From positions 1-64,000 of the forward strand of contig NZ_LVWI01000050.1 of assembly GCF_001909055.1 (NCBI RefSeq): a stretch of 64,000 nt of DNA, read 5' to 3'. This document shows, in pieces, positions 25,625 to 34,488 of this stretch; positions within the stretch are counted from its first letter, which is position 1, and each line of letters begins with the position of its first letter. Made by a program: the position numbers and the translations under genes. The DNA comes from Paenibacillus helianthi. Its GTDB lineage: Bacteria; Bacillota; Bacilli; Paenibacillales; Paenibacillaceae. The notes beneath the pieces were generated by a model. The model ran no database searches. It was given only the letters and a program-made list of their open reading frames with translations, and had not been told where the DNA came from.

Positions 25625-27814
25625 ATGGGAATTCAATTTCATTCGGGGGAACGTATATTTCATATTCAGAGCCGTGCAACCAGCTATGTTCTCCAGCTCC
25701 TGCCCACAGGAGTCCCGGTTCATATCTATTGGGGGAGAGCCATCCGGGCAACCGCGCTATCTTCTATCCTGCAGCGGACGGAGCGCTGCTCCTTCTCGCC
25801 AAGTCCCTATCCTGAAGATATGTCAATCTCCTTTGACACGATTTCGCAGGAATATCCATCGTATGGTGTTGGGGATTTCAGGCATCCCGCCTACCAGATT
25901 CAGGCACCTGACGGGACGACAGCCTCCGAGGCTGTGTACGATACCCATCGGATTTATCGCGGTAAACCTGCACTTCAAGGCCTCCCAGCGACTTATGCCG
26001 AGCATGAGGATGAAGCGGAGACTCTGGAGCTGGAGCTGCTAGATGCGGTAGCCGGGTTGCGGATCATCCTTAGTTACACTGTGTTTAATGAATTGAATGC
26101 GATTACGCGTTCAGTGCGTTTCATAAATGAAGGAGCAGGGGATCTGAAGCTGCTGCGCGGACTCAGCATGAGCGTAGACCTGCGCGATTCCAGCTACGAT
26201 CTGCTGCACTTGTCAGGCTCATGGGCAAGAGAACGCTATGTAGAACGCCGGCCGCTCGCTTCCGGAATGCAAGGAGTGGAGAGCCGCAGAGGGGCAAGCA
26301 GCCATGCCCATAACCCGTTTATAGCCCTTCTTTCCAAGGGGGCAGATGAAGATCATGGGGAGGTATATGGAGTCAGTCTGGTCTACAGCGGCAGTTTTAC
26401 CGCTCAGGCAGAGGTTGAGCCGTATAAGACAACCCGTGTATCCATGGGCATCAATCCCTTTGATTTCAACTGGCTGCTTGAGCCGGGAGAATCCTTCCAG
26501 ACTCCTGAGGCAGTCCTTGTCTTCTCTGCGGCTGGCCTTGGCGCAATGTCCAGAACCTATCACAAGCTGTATCGTACGCGGCTGGCCCGCGGCACCTTCC
26601 GTGACCGTACGCGTCCTGTCCTTGTCAATAACTGGGAGGCTACATATTTCGATTTCACTGCCGATAAGATTGAAGATATCGCCCGGGCGGGCAGTGAGCT
26701 GGGCATGGAGCTGTTCGTCCTGGATGACGGCTGGTTCGGCCACCGGGACAATGACCGCAGCTCGCTTGGGGACTGGGTGGTTGATCCGAACAAGCTGCCC
26801 GAGGGTTTGGAGGATCTGGCGCGGCGGGTGAATAAGCTCGACATGCAGTTTGGCCTGTGGTTTGAACCGGAGATGATCTCGCCGGACAGTGAGCTGTACC
26901 GGCAGCATCCCGACTGGTGTCTGCATGTACAGGAACGCCGCAGAACGCTGGCCCGTACACAGCTGGTGCTGGACTTCTCACGCGAGGATGTCTGCCAGGC
27001 GATCGGTGACCGCATTGCTGCTGTGCTGCGGTCAGCGCCAATCACCTATGTCAAATGGGATATGAACCGCAATATGACTGAAATCGGATCTGCACAGCTG
27101 CTGCCGGAAAGACAACGCGAAACGGCGCACCGTTATATGCTTGGTCTATATAGTGTGCTTGAACGGATCACTTCGGAATTCCCGGATGTGCTGTTCGAGA
27201 GCTGCTCCGGAGGCGGGGGACGTTTCGATCCCGGGATGCTGTTTTATATGCCGCAGACCTGGACGAGTGACAATACCGATGCCGTCAGCCGGCTCAAAAT
27301 CCAGTATGGCACAAGTATCGTCTATCCGCTGAGCGCTATGGGCAGTCATGTATCTGCGGTTCCGAACCATCAGGTTCAGCGCAATACATCCCTGGAACTC
27401 CGTGGCCATGTGGCCATGTCAGGCAATTTTGGCTATGAGCTGGATTTGACGAAGTTCACGGAAGAAGAAAAGGCGGCGGTAAAAGCACAGGTAGCGCTGT
27501 ACAAAGAACTGCGTCCGCTGGTTCAGTTTGGGGAGCAATACCGGCTCCTTAGCCCCTTTGAAGGAAATGAGACGGCGTGGCTGATTGCGGCAGAAGATCA
27601 GTCAGAGGCTGTAGTGGTCTATGTCCGTACACTGGCTGAGCCTAATGATAAGCTGTATTACCTGCGACTTAAGGGTCTTAATCCGGATGCGGATTATGAA
27701 TGGCTGGAAGGCGGCGGTGTATACGGAGGCGATCATCTGATGTATGCGGGATTGCCGCTGCCTGCATTGCATGGTGATTTTCAAAGTATCCTGTGGCGTT
27801 TCCGCAGAGTGTAG
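25625..27814 (+). CDS. Alpha-galactosidase, GH36
   Basis: A 729-residue intracellular enzyme; ATG 25625 follows AGGAGG. It lacks a signal peptide. It releases alpha-1,6-galactose from raffinose-family sugars and galactomannan fragments. N-terminal beta-supersandwich about 1-320, TIM barrel about 325-640, C-terminal beta domain. Nucleophile D479 sits in VKWDMNRNMTE and acid D549 in TSDNTDA, one residue off the Geobacillus numbering (478, 548). The CSGGGGRFD motif precedes the acid. It is monocistronic and ends at a terminator. GCTAACAAA repeats upstream may be regulatory. Confidence 0.94.
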   Translation: MGIQFHSGERIFHIQSRATSYVLQLLPTGVPVHIYWGRAIRATALSSILQRTERCSFSPSPYPEDMSISFDTISQEYPSYGVGDFRHPAYQIQAPDGTTASEAVYDTHRIYRGKPALQGLPATYAEHEDEAETLELELLDAVAGLRIILSYTVFNELNAITRSVRFINEGAGDLKLLRGLSMSVDLRDSSYDLLHLSGSWARERYVERRPLASGMQGVESRRGASSHAHNPFIALLSKGADEDHGEVYGVSLVYSGSFTAQAEVEPYKTTRVSMGINPFDFNWLLEPGESFQTPEAVLVFSAAGLGAMSRTYHKLYRTRLARGTFRDRTRPVLVNNWEATYFDFTADKIEDIARAGSELGMELFVLDDGWFGHRDNDRSSLGDWVVDPNKLPEGLEDLARRVNKLDMQFGLWFEPEMISPDSELYRQHPDWCLHVQERRRTLARTQLVLDFSREDVCQAIGDRIAAVLRSAPITYVKWDMNRNMTEIGSAQLLPERQRETAHRYMLGLYSVLERITSEFPDVLFESCSGGGGRFDPGMLFYMPQTWTSDNTDAVSRLKIQYGTSIVYPLSAMGSHVSAVPNHQVQRNTSLELRGHVAMSGNFGYELDLTKFTEEEKAAVKAQVALYKELRPLVQFGEQYRLLSPFEGNETAWLIAAEDQSEAVVVYVRTLAEPNDKLYYLRLKGLNPDADYEWLEGGGVYGGDHLMYAGLPLPALHGDFQSILWRFRRV

Positions 27815-27846
27815 AGCGTAGAAATTACTACTGTTTAAGCAAAAAA

Positions 27847-27885
27847 AAGAGCCATCCGGGCTGCGGGACTGATGGCTCTTTTTGC
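27847..27885. terminator. Terminator between GH36 and nitroreductase genes
   Basis: AGAGCCATC and GATGGCTCT pair; an A-run precedes and a T-run follows, so it can serve both converging genes. Confidence 0.85.
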
Positions 27886-27897
27886 TGCGTGCATCAC

Positions 27898-28515
27898 TCA
27901 AAAGAACTCAACAAACTCATTCACCGGCTTGCGGTAGCCGCGGGGTCTGATCTTGTGCTTGTTGTCCTTGCCGATGGTAATAAGCATGACCGGTACCAAA
28001 TTCTCAGGCAGGCTCAGGGTCGCCTTGAGGGCTTCAGAATCGAAACCGATCATCGGGCAGGTATCCCAGCCCTTGTCCTTGGCAATCAACATGAACTGCA
28101 TCGCGGACAGGGAGGCATTGCGGATCGCTTCATCGCGCTGAAAAGCGTCATTTCCAATGTAGGCGCCATTGATGGCATCAATAGTGCCGTCAAATTCTTC
28201 CTCACTCATGGCTCCTAGCATTTTCAGGCCGCTATAGATTTCTGATGCCTGCAGATACGCATGCTTGTCTCCAAGCACGACGATAACGGCTGAAGCTGTG
28301 TGGATTTTATATTGGCCATAGGCTGCTTCACGGACTTTCTCTTTCAGCTCTTCATTGGCAACCACCTTATAATGCGCATGCTGCAAATTATAGGCTGAAG
28401 GGGCAAGACGGGCCAGCGAGAACATTTCCTCCAGCTCGCCCTGGGGAATCTCGATGCCCTCTACGAAGTTATTTGCGGATCTCCGTGCTTGAACCAATTC
28501 TGAAAAAGTACTCAT
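27898..28515 (-). CDS. Nitroreductase-family FMN oxidoreductase
   Basis: A 205-residue protein; ATG 28515 follows GGAGGAACG. The N-terminal QARRSANNFVEGIEI segment carries the RRS FMN-phosphate contact. LARLAPSAYNLQHAHYKVV matches the SAxNxQ region of the family. A GWDTCPMIGFD segment near residue 145 matches the usual G-(I/V/T)-x-(S/C)-x-x-(I/M)-G-F. It probably reduces nitro compounds or quinones with NAD(P)H. It is divergent from the DUF1641-ndh operon. Confidence 0.88.
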   Translation of the reverse strand: MSTFSELVQARRSANNFVEGIEIPQGELEEMFSLARLAPSAYNLQHAHYKVVANEELKEKVREAAYGQYKIHTASAVIVVLGDKHAYLQASEIYSGLKMLGAMSEEEFDGTIDAINGAYIGNDAFQRDEAIRNASLSAMQFMLIAKDKGWDTCPMIGFDSEALKATLSLPENLVPVMLITIGKDNKHKIRPRGYRKPVNEFVEFF

Positions 28516-28696
28516 GTTCGTTCCTCCATTGTGTATGTAGTGGTTAATAATTATTAATAGCTGACATTAATAAATGAACTTACTATTTGTTACTTGCTAA
28601 ACATATCACGGCATTTTACCTTCGTCAATGACTAAATGTAACGCTGCACTAAATTTTTTTACAAAAATGAGGGATATATCGAAATCCGAAGAAAAG

Positions 28697-28771
28697 AAGT
28701 GATTTTAATCACAAAATAAGGGTATAGAGGCAAAAAGATTGTGACATTTTTTACATAGAGAATGTTATAAT
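28697..28771 (+). promoter_or_regulatory. Two Rex-like boxes and -10 before DUF1641-ndh
   Basis: AAGTGATTTTAATCACAA (28697-28714; complement TTGTGATTAAAATCACTT) and TTGTGACATTTTTTACAT (28739-28756) resemble the Rex site TTGTGAAWWWWTTCACAA. TATAAT follows at 28766-28771. Rex represses the yjlC-ndh operon of Bacillus subtilis, which has the same two genes. FNR-type binding to the first site is an alternative. Nothing else is seen in the 28516-28858 gap. Confidence 0.6.
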
Positions 28772-28858
28772 AATCACATTGATTTAGAGATTAATTATTT
28801 CGTTCATCTGTAGTCCATCTTCTATATGAAATAAAGCTATTGTAAAGGAGCGCTCATT

Positions 28859-29272
28859 ATGTCAGAAACCATTACTCAAACCAAAGCTTTTACCAAAGAA
28901 GATCTCCTGGATCAGCTCTTGAAGCCTGAGGTGCAGGAATCCCTAACAACACTGGTGGAGCAGCTTCCCCAGATTACACAGCTGGTTGGTGCATTAACCA
29001 AATCACTTGATTTTGTGCAGGCTGTTGCATCGGATGAAGTGCTGAAAAGTGATACAGTGGGTGCTATCAAGGAGCTTGCGGAGCCTGTAGTAGATTCCGT
29101 TAAAACGATGGCGGCTACAGTGATCGAAGCCAAAGATCGTGCCAATGAGAGCAGTGAAACGATCAGCCTGTTCGGCATGATGCGAATGATCAAGGACCCC
29201 CAGGTGCAAAAAATGCTCCGTTTCATGAATGCATACCTGCAGGTCAGCGGCGAACGTAATCCACAAAAATAA
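28859..29272 (+). CDS. yjlC: DUF1641 protein (YjlC-like)
   Basis: A 137-residue soluble helical protein starting at ATG 28859 after AAAGGAG. Segments LTTLVEQLPQITQLVGALTK and SLFGMMRMIKDPQVQKMLRF match DUF1641 proteins. The gene pairs with ndh 18 bases downstream, as in Bacillus subtilis yjlC-ndh. Its biochemical role is not established. Linkage to respiratory NADH oxidation is from context. The promoter carries Rex-like boxes. Confidence 0.82.
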   Translation: MSETITQTKAFTKEDLLDQLLKPEVQESLTTLVEQLPQITQLVGALTKSLDFVQAVASDEVLKSDTVGAIKELAEPVVDSVKTMAATVIEAKDRANESSETISLFGMMRMIKDPQVQKMLRFMNAYLQVSGERNPQK

Positions 29273-29290
29273 GGACGGAGGAACATTATC

Positions 29291-30469
29291 ATGTCAAAAC
29301 ATATCGTGATTCTCGGAGCTGGCTATGGCGGCCTTCTGAGTGCTATTAACTTGCGCAAATATATGAGTAAGGCTGAAGCTAAAATCACAGTCATCAATCA
29401 GTATCCGACGCATCAGATTATTACCGAGCTTCATCGTCTGGCCGCAGGGAGTGCTTCGGAACAAGCTGTTACTATGCCTCTTACCAAGCTATTTGCCGGA
29501 AAAGACATTGATCTGAAAATTGCCAAGGTGAAGTCATTCTCCGTTGACAACAAGCAGGTGCAGCTATCCGACGGTACGGCGCTCACGTATGATGCCCTTG
29601 TGGTTGCGCTTGGCAGCACTACGGCATACTTCGGCATCCCGGGGCTGGAAGAGTATAGCATGGTGCTGAAATCCGCTGCGGACGCGAAAAAAATCCATGC
29701 CCATATTGAAGAACGCATTCGTGAATATTCCAAGACGCACAATCCTGCCGATGCGGCCATTCTGATTGGCGGCGGCGGGCTGACCGGTGTGGAACTGGTA
29801 GGCGAGATTGCTGATGTGCTGCCGAAGCTGACCAAACGGTATGGTGTGAATGCTCAAGATATCAAGCTGATGCTGGTAGAAGCTGGGCCCAAAATTCTTC
29901 CAGTGCTGCCGGATCACTTGATTGAACGAGCGGTAACCAGCCTGACTGCCCGCGGGGTAACTTTCCTGACTGGTCTTCCTGTAACCAATGTAGCCGGCAA
30001 TGTGATCGATCTGAAGGATGGCCAGCAGATTGTGGCTAATACCTTCGTGTGGACCGGTGGGGTTCAAGGCAATCCTCTTGTTGGTGAATCGGGTCTTGAA
30101 GTGAACCGCGGCCGTGCCACAGTCAATGATTTTCTGCAGTCGACCTCGCACCCGGATGTTTTTGTGGCAGGTGACAGCGCCGTTGTCTTCGCAGCAGATG
30201 GACGTCCATACCCGCCGACCGCACAAATCGCCTGGCAGATGGGCGAGCTGATCGGCTACAATCTGTATGCTTATCTGAATAACTCTGCGTCTGAAGCCTT
30301 CAGTCCGATCAACTCCGGTACGCTTGCCAGCCTGGGACGCAAAGACGGAGTGGCGATTATCGGCGCCAGCAATACTCCACTCAAAGGCTTGCCTGCAACC
30401 CTTATGAAGGAAGCGAGCAATATCCGTTATTTGTCCCACATCAAAGGCCTGTTCAGCCTGGCGTACTAA
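29291..30469 (+). CDS. ndh: Type II NADH dehydrogenase
   Basis: A 392-residue flavoprotein; ATG 29291 follows GGACGGAGG. It passes electrons from NADH to menaquinone at the membrane face without pumping protons. FAD-binding GxGxxG in ILGAGYGGLLSA near the N-terminus; the NADH-binding Rossmann repeat ILIGGGGLTGVELVGEIAD near residue 157-175; the FAD contact FVAGDSAV near 292; and a quinone-side PPTAQIAWQ motif near 310. It follows DUF1641 in an operon with Rex-like sites. A terminator follows. Confidence 0.92.
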   Translation: MSKHIVILGAGYGGLLSAINLRKYMSKAEAKITVINQYPTHQIITELHRLAAGSASEQAVTMPLTKLFAGKDIDLKIAKVKSFSVDNKQVQLSDGTALTYDALVVALGSTTAYFGIPGLEEYSMVLKSAADAKKIHAHIEERIREYSKTHNPADAAILIGGGGLTGVELVGEIADVLPKLTKRYGVNAQDIKLMLVEAGPKILPVLPDHLIERAVTSLTARGVTFLTGLPVTNVAGNVIDLKDGQQIVANTFVWTGGVQGNPLVGESGLEVNRGRATVNDFLQSTSHPDVFVAGDSAVVFAADGRPYPPTAQIAWQMGELIGYNLYAYLNNSASEAFSPINSGTLASLGRKDGVAIIGASNTPLKGLPATLMKEASNIRYLSHIKGLFSLAY

Positions 30470-30497
30470 TTATCATATTTTACAAAGTCCTATATGA

Positions 30498-30557
30498 CCT
30501 TCAAGCCTATCCGATCCTTATGCTGTAAGGAGCGTTTAGGCTTGGAGGTTTTTTTGA
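30498..30557 (+). terminator. Rho-independent terminator of the ndh operon
   Basis: CCTTCAAGCCTA pairs with TAGGCTTGGAGG around an inner CCTTATGCTGTAAGG hairpin, followed by seven T. Confidence 0.8.
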
Positions 30558-30618
30558 TCTGGAAAGGGTTACGGTATTGTGTTAATTTACATAGTAAATC
30601 AATGGATGGAGTGAAACC

Positions 30619-31482
30619 ATGAATAGTGTCAGAATTCAGTTAATGACCGATTTGCAAAGAATAGAAACGGAGCACTACAGGCTTCGTGAAGGCGAAGAGC
30701 ATCAGCGTTTCATCTCCCTGATGCTGGAGTATATCGGAGATCCTCAGCCGGAGCTAAGGGACGAGCTGATCTATCCGGCATTCTATGAATGGATTCTGGA
30801 GCAGCGGCTGTTCTCTTCTGACGAGCTTCGCGGGATAACGGCGGTCCTGCTGGATGAGCAGCATTTGTTCCATGGCATAGGGGGCCAAGGGGAGGATACA
30901 GTGTTTACCAGAACCTTTACTACACTGGTTATTGGACTTATTATCCAGCGGCACAGAGAACGGCCTTTTCTGGATGCTGCTGGTTTTCTGAAGGTGAAGA
31001 CAGCGCTTCTTCGCTATTACATTGAAGAGAAGGACCTGCGCGGCTATGTTGAAGAAGGCGGCTGGGCCCACTCGGCGGCCCATGGGGCGGATGCCTTGGA
31101 TGAACTGGTGCAATGTCCGGAATGTGATGAGCCGTTACAACTTGAGGTCCTGGAAGTGGTTCGGAGGAAGCTCCACAACGGAGTATACATCTTCAGAGAC
31201 GAAGAGGATGAACGGATGGCTACGATTGTGGACACCATGATCCGCGGCAATCTGCTTGCGCGCAAACGTATAGCTGAATGGATTGGTAGTCTTGCGGCCT
31301 CCGGCAGCCAGCCAGGCAGCCGCAGCCAATACATCAACCGGGTCAACAGCAAGAATTTCGTGAGAGCTCTATATTTCAGAAGAGAAAGGGAGGGGCTCGG
31401 TCAGGAGCTACATGAGGCCTTGCTCACCGCTGAACTGAACGTGAACAAATTCACCACCGGAACTATTAATTCTGTTCATTAG
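30619..31482 (+). CDS. DUF2785 protein
   Basis: A 287-residue soluble, mostly helical protein. ATG 30619 lies eight bases after GGAG. The signature GGWAHSAAHGADALDELVQC near residue 150-170 is the hallmark of DUF2785. No catalytic function is established for the family. It lies alone between the ndh terminator and the GDSL hydrolase gene. Confidence 0.78.
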   Translation: MNSVRIQLMTDLQRIETEHYRLREGEEHQRFISLMLEYIGDPQPELRDELIYPAFYEWILEQRLFSSDELRGITAVLLDEQHLFHGIGGQGEDTVFTRTFTTLVIGLIIQRHRERPFLDAAGFLKVKTALLRYYIEEKDLRGYVEEGGWAHSAAHGADALDELVQCPECDEPLQLEVLEVVRRKLHNGVYIFRDEEDERMATIVDTMIRGNLLARKRIAEWIGSLAASGSQPGSRSQYINRVNSKNFVRALYFRREREGLGQELHEALLTAELNVNKFTTGTINSVH

Positions 31483-31557
31483 GTGCTCACCCGAAATCTA
31501 TTTGCTATAATAGATTTGTTTATACTATAACTGTTGTTTTATAGGAGGCTTTTCAGT

Positions 31558-32187
31558 ATGGAATTTCAAGAAAACGATATCATTTTGTTCCAGGGCGACA
31601 GTATTACCGATTGGGGCCGAAACTATGAAGACCCGTCCTCGCTGGGTGTGGGCTATGCACTGATGATAGCGGCGCGCCTTGGGTTGCTATATCCCGAAAA
31701 GAAACTGAGCTTTTTCAACCGCGGAATCAGCGGCAACCGTGCGGCAGACCTGCAGAAGCGCTGGGACAAGGATTGCCTGGAGCTGAAGCCGACTGTGGTT
31801 TCGATCTATATCGGCATCAACGACACCTGGCGCCGGTTTGATTCCGGTGAGGAGACTACGGCTGCACAGTTCGAAGCTTCCTATCGCGATCTGATCGAAC
31901 GCACCCTGGCAGCAACAAGCGCCAAGCTGGTTCTGGTTGAGCCTTTTGTGCTGCCGGTTCCTGAGGACCGCAAAGGCTGGCGCCAGGATCTGGACCCGAA
32001 AATCCATGTGGTGCGTGAGCTGGCCCGTGAGTATGGTGCTGTGCTGGTACCGCTCGATGGATTGTTTGCTGCGGCATCTGTGAAGGCGGAGTCTGCGTTC
32101 TGGGCACCGGATGGGGTTCATCCTTCACCGGCTGGACATGCTCTCATTACCGATGCCTGGCTGAGAGCGGTAGGGGCCATTAGCTAA
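31558..32187 (+). CDS. SGNH/GDSL-type esterase/hydrolase
   Basis: A 209-residue protein starting at ATG 31558 after AGGAGGC. Block I FQGDSITDWGRN holds nucleophile S15, block II gives RGISGNRA, block III gives IGINDTWR, and block V PDGVHPSPAGH holds D185 and H188. No signal peptide is present. The closest type is the acetylxylan or rhamnogalacturonan acetylesterase-like group, which would fit the glycan-degrading neighbourhood. The substrate is inferred only. Confidence 0.88.
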   Translation: MEFQENDIILFQGDSITDWGRNYEDPSSLGVGYALMIAARLGLLYPEKKLSFFNRGISGNRAADLQKRWDKDCLELKPTVVSIYIGINDTWRRFDSGEETTAAQFEASYRDLIERTLAATSAKLVLVEPFVLPVPEDRKGWRQDLDPKIHVVRELAREYGAVLVPLDGLFAAASVKAESAFWAPDGVHPSPAGHALITDAWLRAVGAIS

Positions 32188-32234
32188 ATGTAATAGTCAG
32201 CCTGCATTGAATACATATTTGTCTGCCATTCCGT

Positions 32235-32272
32235 AAGGCCGATCCGTTGAGATATAACGGATCGGCCTTTTG
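32235..32272 (+). terminator. Rho-independent terminator of the GDSL gene
   Basis: AAGGCCGATCCGTT pairs with AACGGATCGGCCTT around GAGATAT, followed by TTTGTTT. Between here and 32541 nothing is well supported. A 33-codon frame at 32318-32419 has a GAGGG site but no other support. Confidence 0.85.
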
Positions 32273-32541
32273 TTTAGATGCATCAAAAGGACAAGTTTCA
32301 CATACGCGAGGGATAACATGACTATCGAAGCCACTATGAGTATAGAAAATACAATTTTTTCAGTTACTCAACTACGTTGTCATATACTTTACGAACGGCT
32401 GGATGTTCAAGGAGGTTGAAGCTAATTCACTCTTGACAGTGATTCACTTAAGGAGTAATTTGAATATATAAAAAGATTGTGCAAAATACAATTATAACAA
32501 ATTTAGTTTTATAAAAAATAGTATATGAGGAGAAATTCATT

Positions 32542-33000
32542 ATGGCTAAAAATGAAAAGACTATCGAGTTATTCCAGATGTTAGTAACCATGCTTTCGCA
32601 GCAGTCTGTCGGACACAGAATAGAGTCCAGAATTTTTGCCAGCCAGGGTTTGTCAAAACTTGGGGAGAAATATGCAGAACACGCAGAGGAAGAGATGCAG
32701 TTTGTCGGGAAATTCATTGACCGTATTATTGATCTTGGCGGTGTCGTCAAGAACGGTGTAGCGAAGGAAGTTCCGGTATACGAAGATATCGAAGAATGGC
32801 TTACATATGATGTGGAGCTTTCAAAAAGCGGCTTAGGCCAAGTTGGCGAGATCCTTGAAACCATGATTGGCGATCCGATTTCCTATGATCTATTTAAGGA
32901 TTATGTTAAGGACGAGGAAGAGGATATGCTGTGGGGGGAGCAACAGCTTGCGCTTATGAAATTGATAGGCAAACAGAATTGGTTGATGAAACAGATATAA
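32542..33000 (+). CDS. Ferritin-like domain protein (bacterioferritin-like)
   Basis: A 152-residue helical protein; ATG 32542 follows GAGGAG. The segment EKYAEHAEEEMQFVGKFIDR with its E-x-x-H/E pattern, and KDEEEDMLWGEQQLALMKL near the C-terminus, give two ligand pairs for a di-iron site in a four-helix bundle. Length fits the bacterioferritin/Dps-like superfamily. It may store iron or act as a di-iron oxidase. The B-type haem methionine of true bacterioferritin cannot be confirmed. Confidence 0.7.
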   Translation: MAKNEKTIELFQMLVTMLSQQSVGHRIESRIFASQGLSKLGEKYAEHAEEEMQFVGKFIDRIIDLGGVVKNGVAKEVPVYEDIEEWLTYDVELSKSGLGQVGEILETMIGDPISYDLFKDYVKDEEEDMLWGEQQLALMKLIGKQNWLMKQI

Positions 33001-33030
33001 AATGGCGTATCAACCAGAACTTAATGGGAA

Positions 33031-33063
33031 GGATCTGCAGACATTGCAGGTTCTTTTTTTTGC
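33031..33063 (+). terminator. Weak Rho-independent terminator
   Basis: ATCTGCA and TGCAGGT pair around GACAT with one G-U, followed by a run of eight T. Confidence 0.5.
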
Positions 33064-33138
33064 AAAAGTGATAGAATGTTATTTGGTTCACAAGACTGAT
33101 ATAATTGGAGAATACATAAGAATTTGGAGGTGGAACCC

Positions 33139-33198
33139 ATGAAAAGGCTGCTGCTGATCGTGCCGGTTCCGCTGGCTGTTCTGCTGAGCGGCTGCTAG
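33139..33198 (+). CDS. 19-residue lipoprotein-signal micro-ORF or nonsense-truncated lipoprotein
   Basis: ATG 33139 follows TTGGAGGTGG. It encodes MKRLLLIVPVPLAV then LLSGC and a TAG immediately after the lipobox cysteine. Frame continues after the stop as NAFGFINAKWISC before a TGA at about 33256, so a former lipoprotein whose first mature codon CAG became TAG is one reading. The other is a genuine lipidated or pheromone-like signal peptide. The 33001-33358 gap otherwise holds only the terminator at 33031. Confidence 0.45.
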   Translation: MKRLLLIVPVPLAVLLSGC

Positions 33199-33358
33199 AA
33201 TGCTTTCGGATTCATCAATGCGAAATGGATTTCATGCAGAGTGATCTGTTTCCGGTGACAGGATTACCCTGAACTCCGATCACTCTATACAGGAATTAGT
33301 ATAAGAACAAATTCAGATTTGCCAGTGAAGTGATATGAACCGAGAGGAATGTGGGCAG

Positions 33359-34105
33359 ATGACTAGTGATACAGCACAGGATTTGCAAGGTCTTAAGGCA
33401 GCAGGCCAAGTAGTAGGTTACACTATAGCGGAAATGAGAAAAAGTGTAGTTCCAGGTATGACAACCGCTGAGCTGGATAGGGTGGGAGCAGCGATTCTGG
33501 AGCGGTTCGGCGCGAAGTCTGCTCCCAAGGTCACCTATAATTTTCCGGGAAGCACCTGCATCAGTATCAATGAAGAGGTAGCTCACGGAATTCCGGGCTC
33601 CAGGGTTATTCAGGCGGGTGATCTGATTAACATTGATGTTTCCGCCGAGCTTAACGGGTATTACGGGGACGCTGGGGTGTCTTTTCAACTGCCGCCGTTC
33701 AATGAAGAGATTGTCCATCTATGCCGCAGCACCGAAGAGACCATGATGAGTGTTATCAATCACCTGAGAGCGGGGATGAAGGTTAACGAGATCGGCCGCA
33801 TGATGGAGCTGGAAGCCCGCAAACGCGGGTACAAAGTAGTGCGGAATCTCTGCAGCCACGGCATAGGCAGATCGCTGCATGAGAAGCCTTTTGAGATCCT
33901 TCCGTTCTATAACCCGCGTGTAACCACTGTGCTGCAAGAAGGGCAGGTCATCACGGTTGAGCCGTTCCTCTCAACAGGAACGGATTTCGTGGAGCAGCAG
34001 TCGGATGGATGGACACTGAGTGTGAAGGACAGCAGCCGGGTAGCCCAGTATGAACATACGATCGTAGTCACCAAGGGTAAGCCGATTATCCTGACAAGTG
34101 CCTGA
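33359..34105 (+). CDS. map: Methionine aminopeptidase, type I
   Basis: About 248 residues from ATG 33359, which follows GAGGAA; an ATG at 33335 is in frame with a weaker site, so the start is uncertain. It removes the initiator methionine from new proteins. Metal ligands are visible: D in NIDVSAELNGYYGDAG (two aspartates), H in CSHGIGRSLHE, E in TVEPFL and E in QYEHTI. It is likely a second, stand-alone copy, since the housekeeping map gene usually sits in the ribosomal protein cluster. Confidence 0.88.
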   Translation: MTSDTAQDLQGLKAAGQVVGYTIAEMRKSVVPGMTTAELDRVGAAILERFGAKSAPKVTYNFPGSTCISINEEVAHGIPGSRVIQAGDLINIDVSAELNGYYGDAGVSFQLPPFNEEIVHLCRSTEETMMSVINHLRAGMKVNEIGRMMELEARKRGYKVVRNLCSHGIGRSLHEKPFEILPFYNPRVTTVLQEGQVITVEPFLSTGTDFVEQQSDGWTLSVKDSSRVAQYEHTIVVTKGKPIILTSA

Positions 34106-34136
34106 AAGGCTCATTATACGAAATGGAGGCTATCAA

Positions 34137-34457
34137 ATGGACAATACACCGCAAGTAAGTAATGCCTTTGCGACTTTTATGAAGGAAGCTCCACAGCAGC
34201 AGCAAGCCTGGATGGAGACGGTTCAGAAATTGGATGCTGCAAGCCATCTGGATCCGAAGACAGAAGAAATTGCCTATATTTCGGTGTTGGCGGCGATGCG
34301 TCTTGAAAGCGGTCTGCCTTTTCATGTGAAGCATGCCAAGGCGCTTGGAGCCACGAGAGAAGAGGTTATCAGTGCAGTCCTGCTGGGCTTGCCGGCTGCT
34401 GGTAACGGGGTTATTCAAGCCTTACCTGTGGCTTTGCAGGCGTATGACAGCGAATAA
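34137..34457 (+). CDS. Carboxymuconolactone decarboxylase/AhpD-like protein lacking redox cysteines
   Basis: A 106-residue helical protein; ATG 34137 follows GGAGGC. The EIAYISVLAAMRLESGLPFH segment followed by VKHAKALGATREEVISAVL matches the AhpD-like fold. Where AhpD has CxxC followed by histidine, this protein has S and P, so peroxidase-type redox chemistry is not expected. It lies 31 bases after map and 31 before the DJ-1-like gene, so all three may share a transcript. Confidence 0.75.
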   Translation: MDNTPQVSNAFATFMKEAPQQQQAWMETVQKLDAASHLDPKTEEIAYISVLAAMRLESGLPFHVKHAKALGATREEVISAVLLGLPAAGNGVIQALPVALQAYDSE

Positions 34458-34488
34458 TTCGTGGAATTGCCGGAAGGAGAAGGATAAG

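Noticed and set aside
29564..30439. 291-codon minus-strand frame opposite ndh
   Set aside because: Antisense shadow of a clear type II NADH dehydrogenase.
32318..32419. 33-codon frame with a GAGGG site
   Set aside because: Composition is not protein-like and there is no supporting context; kept only as a remark.
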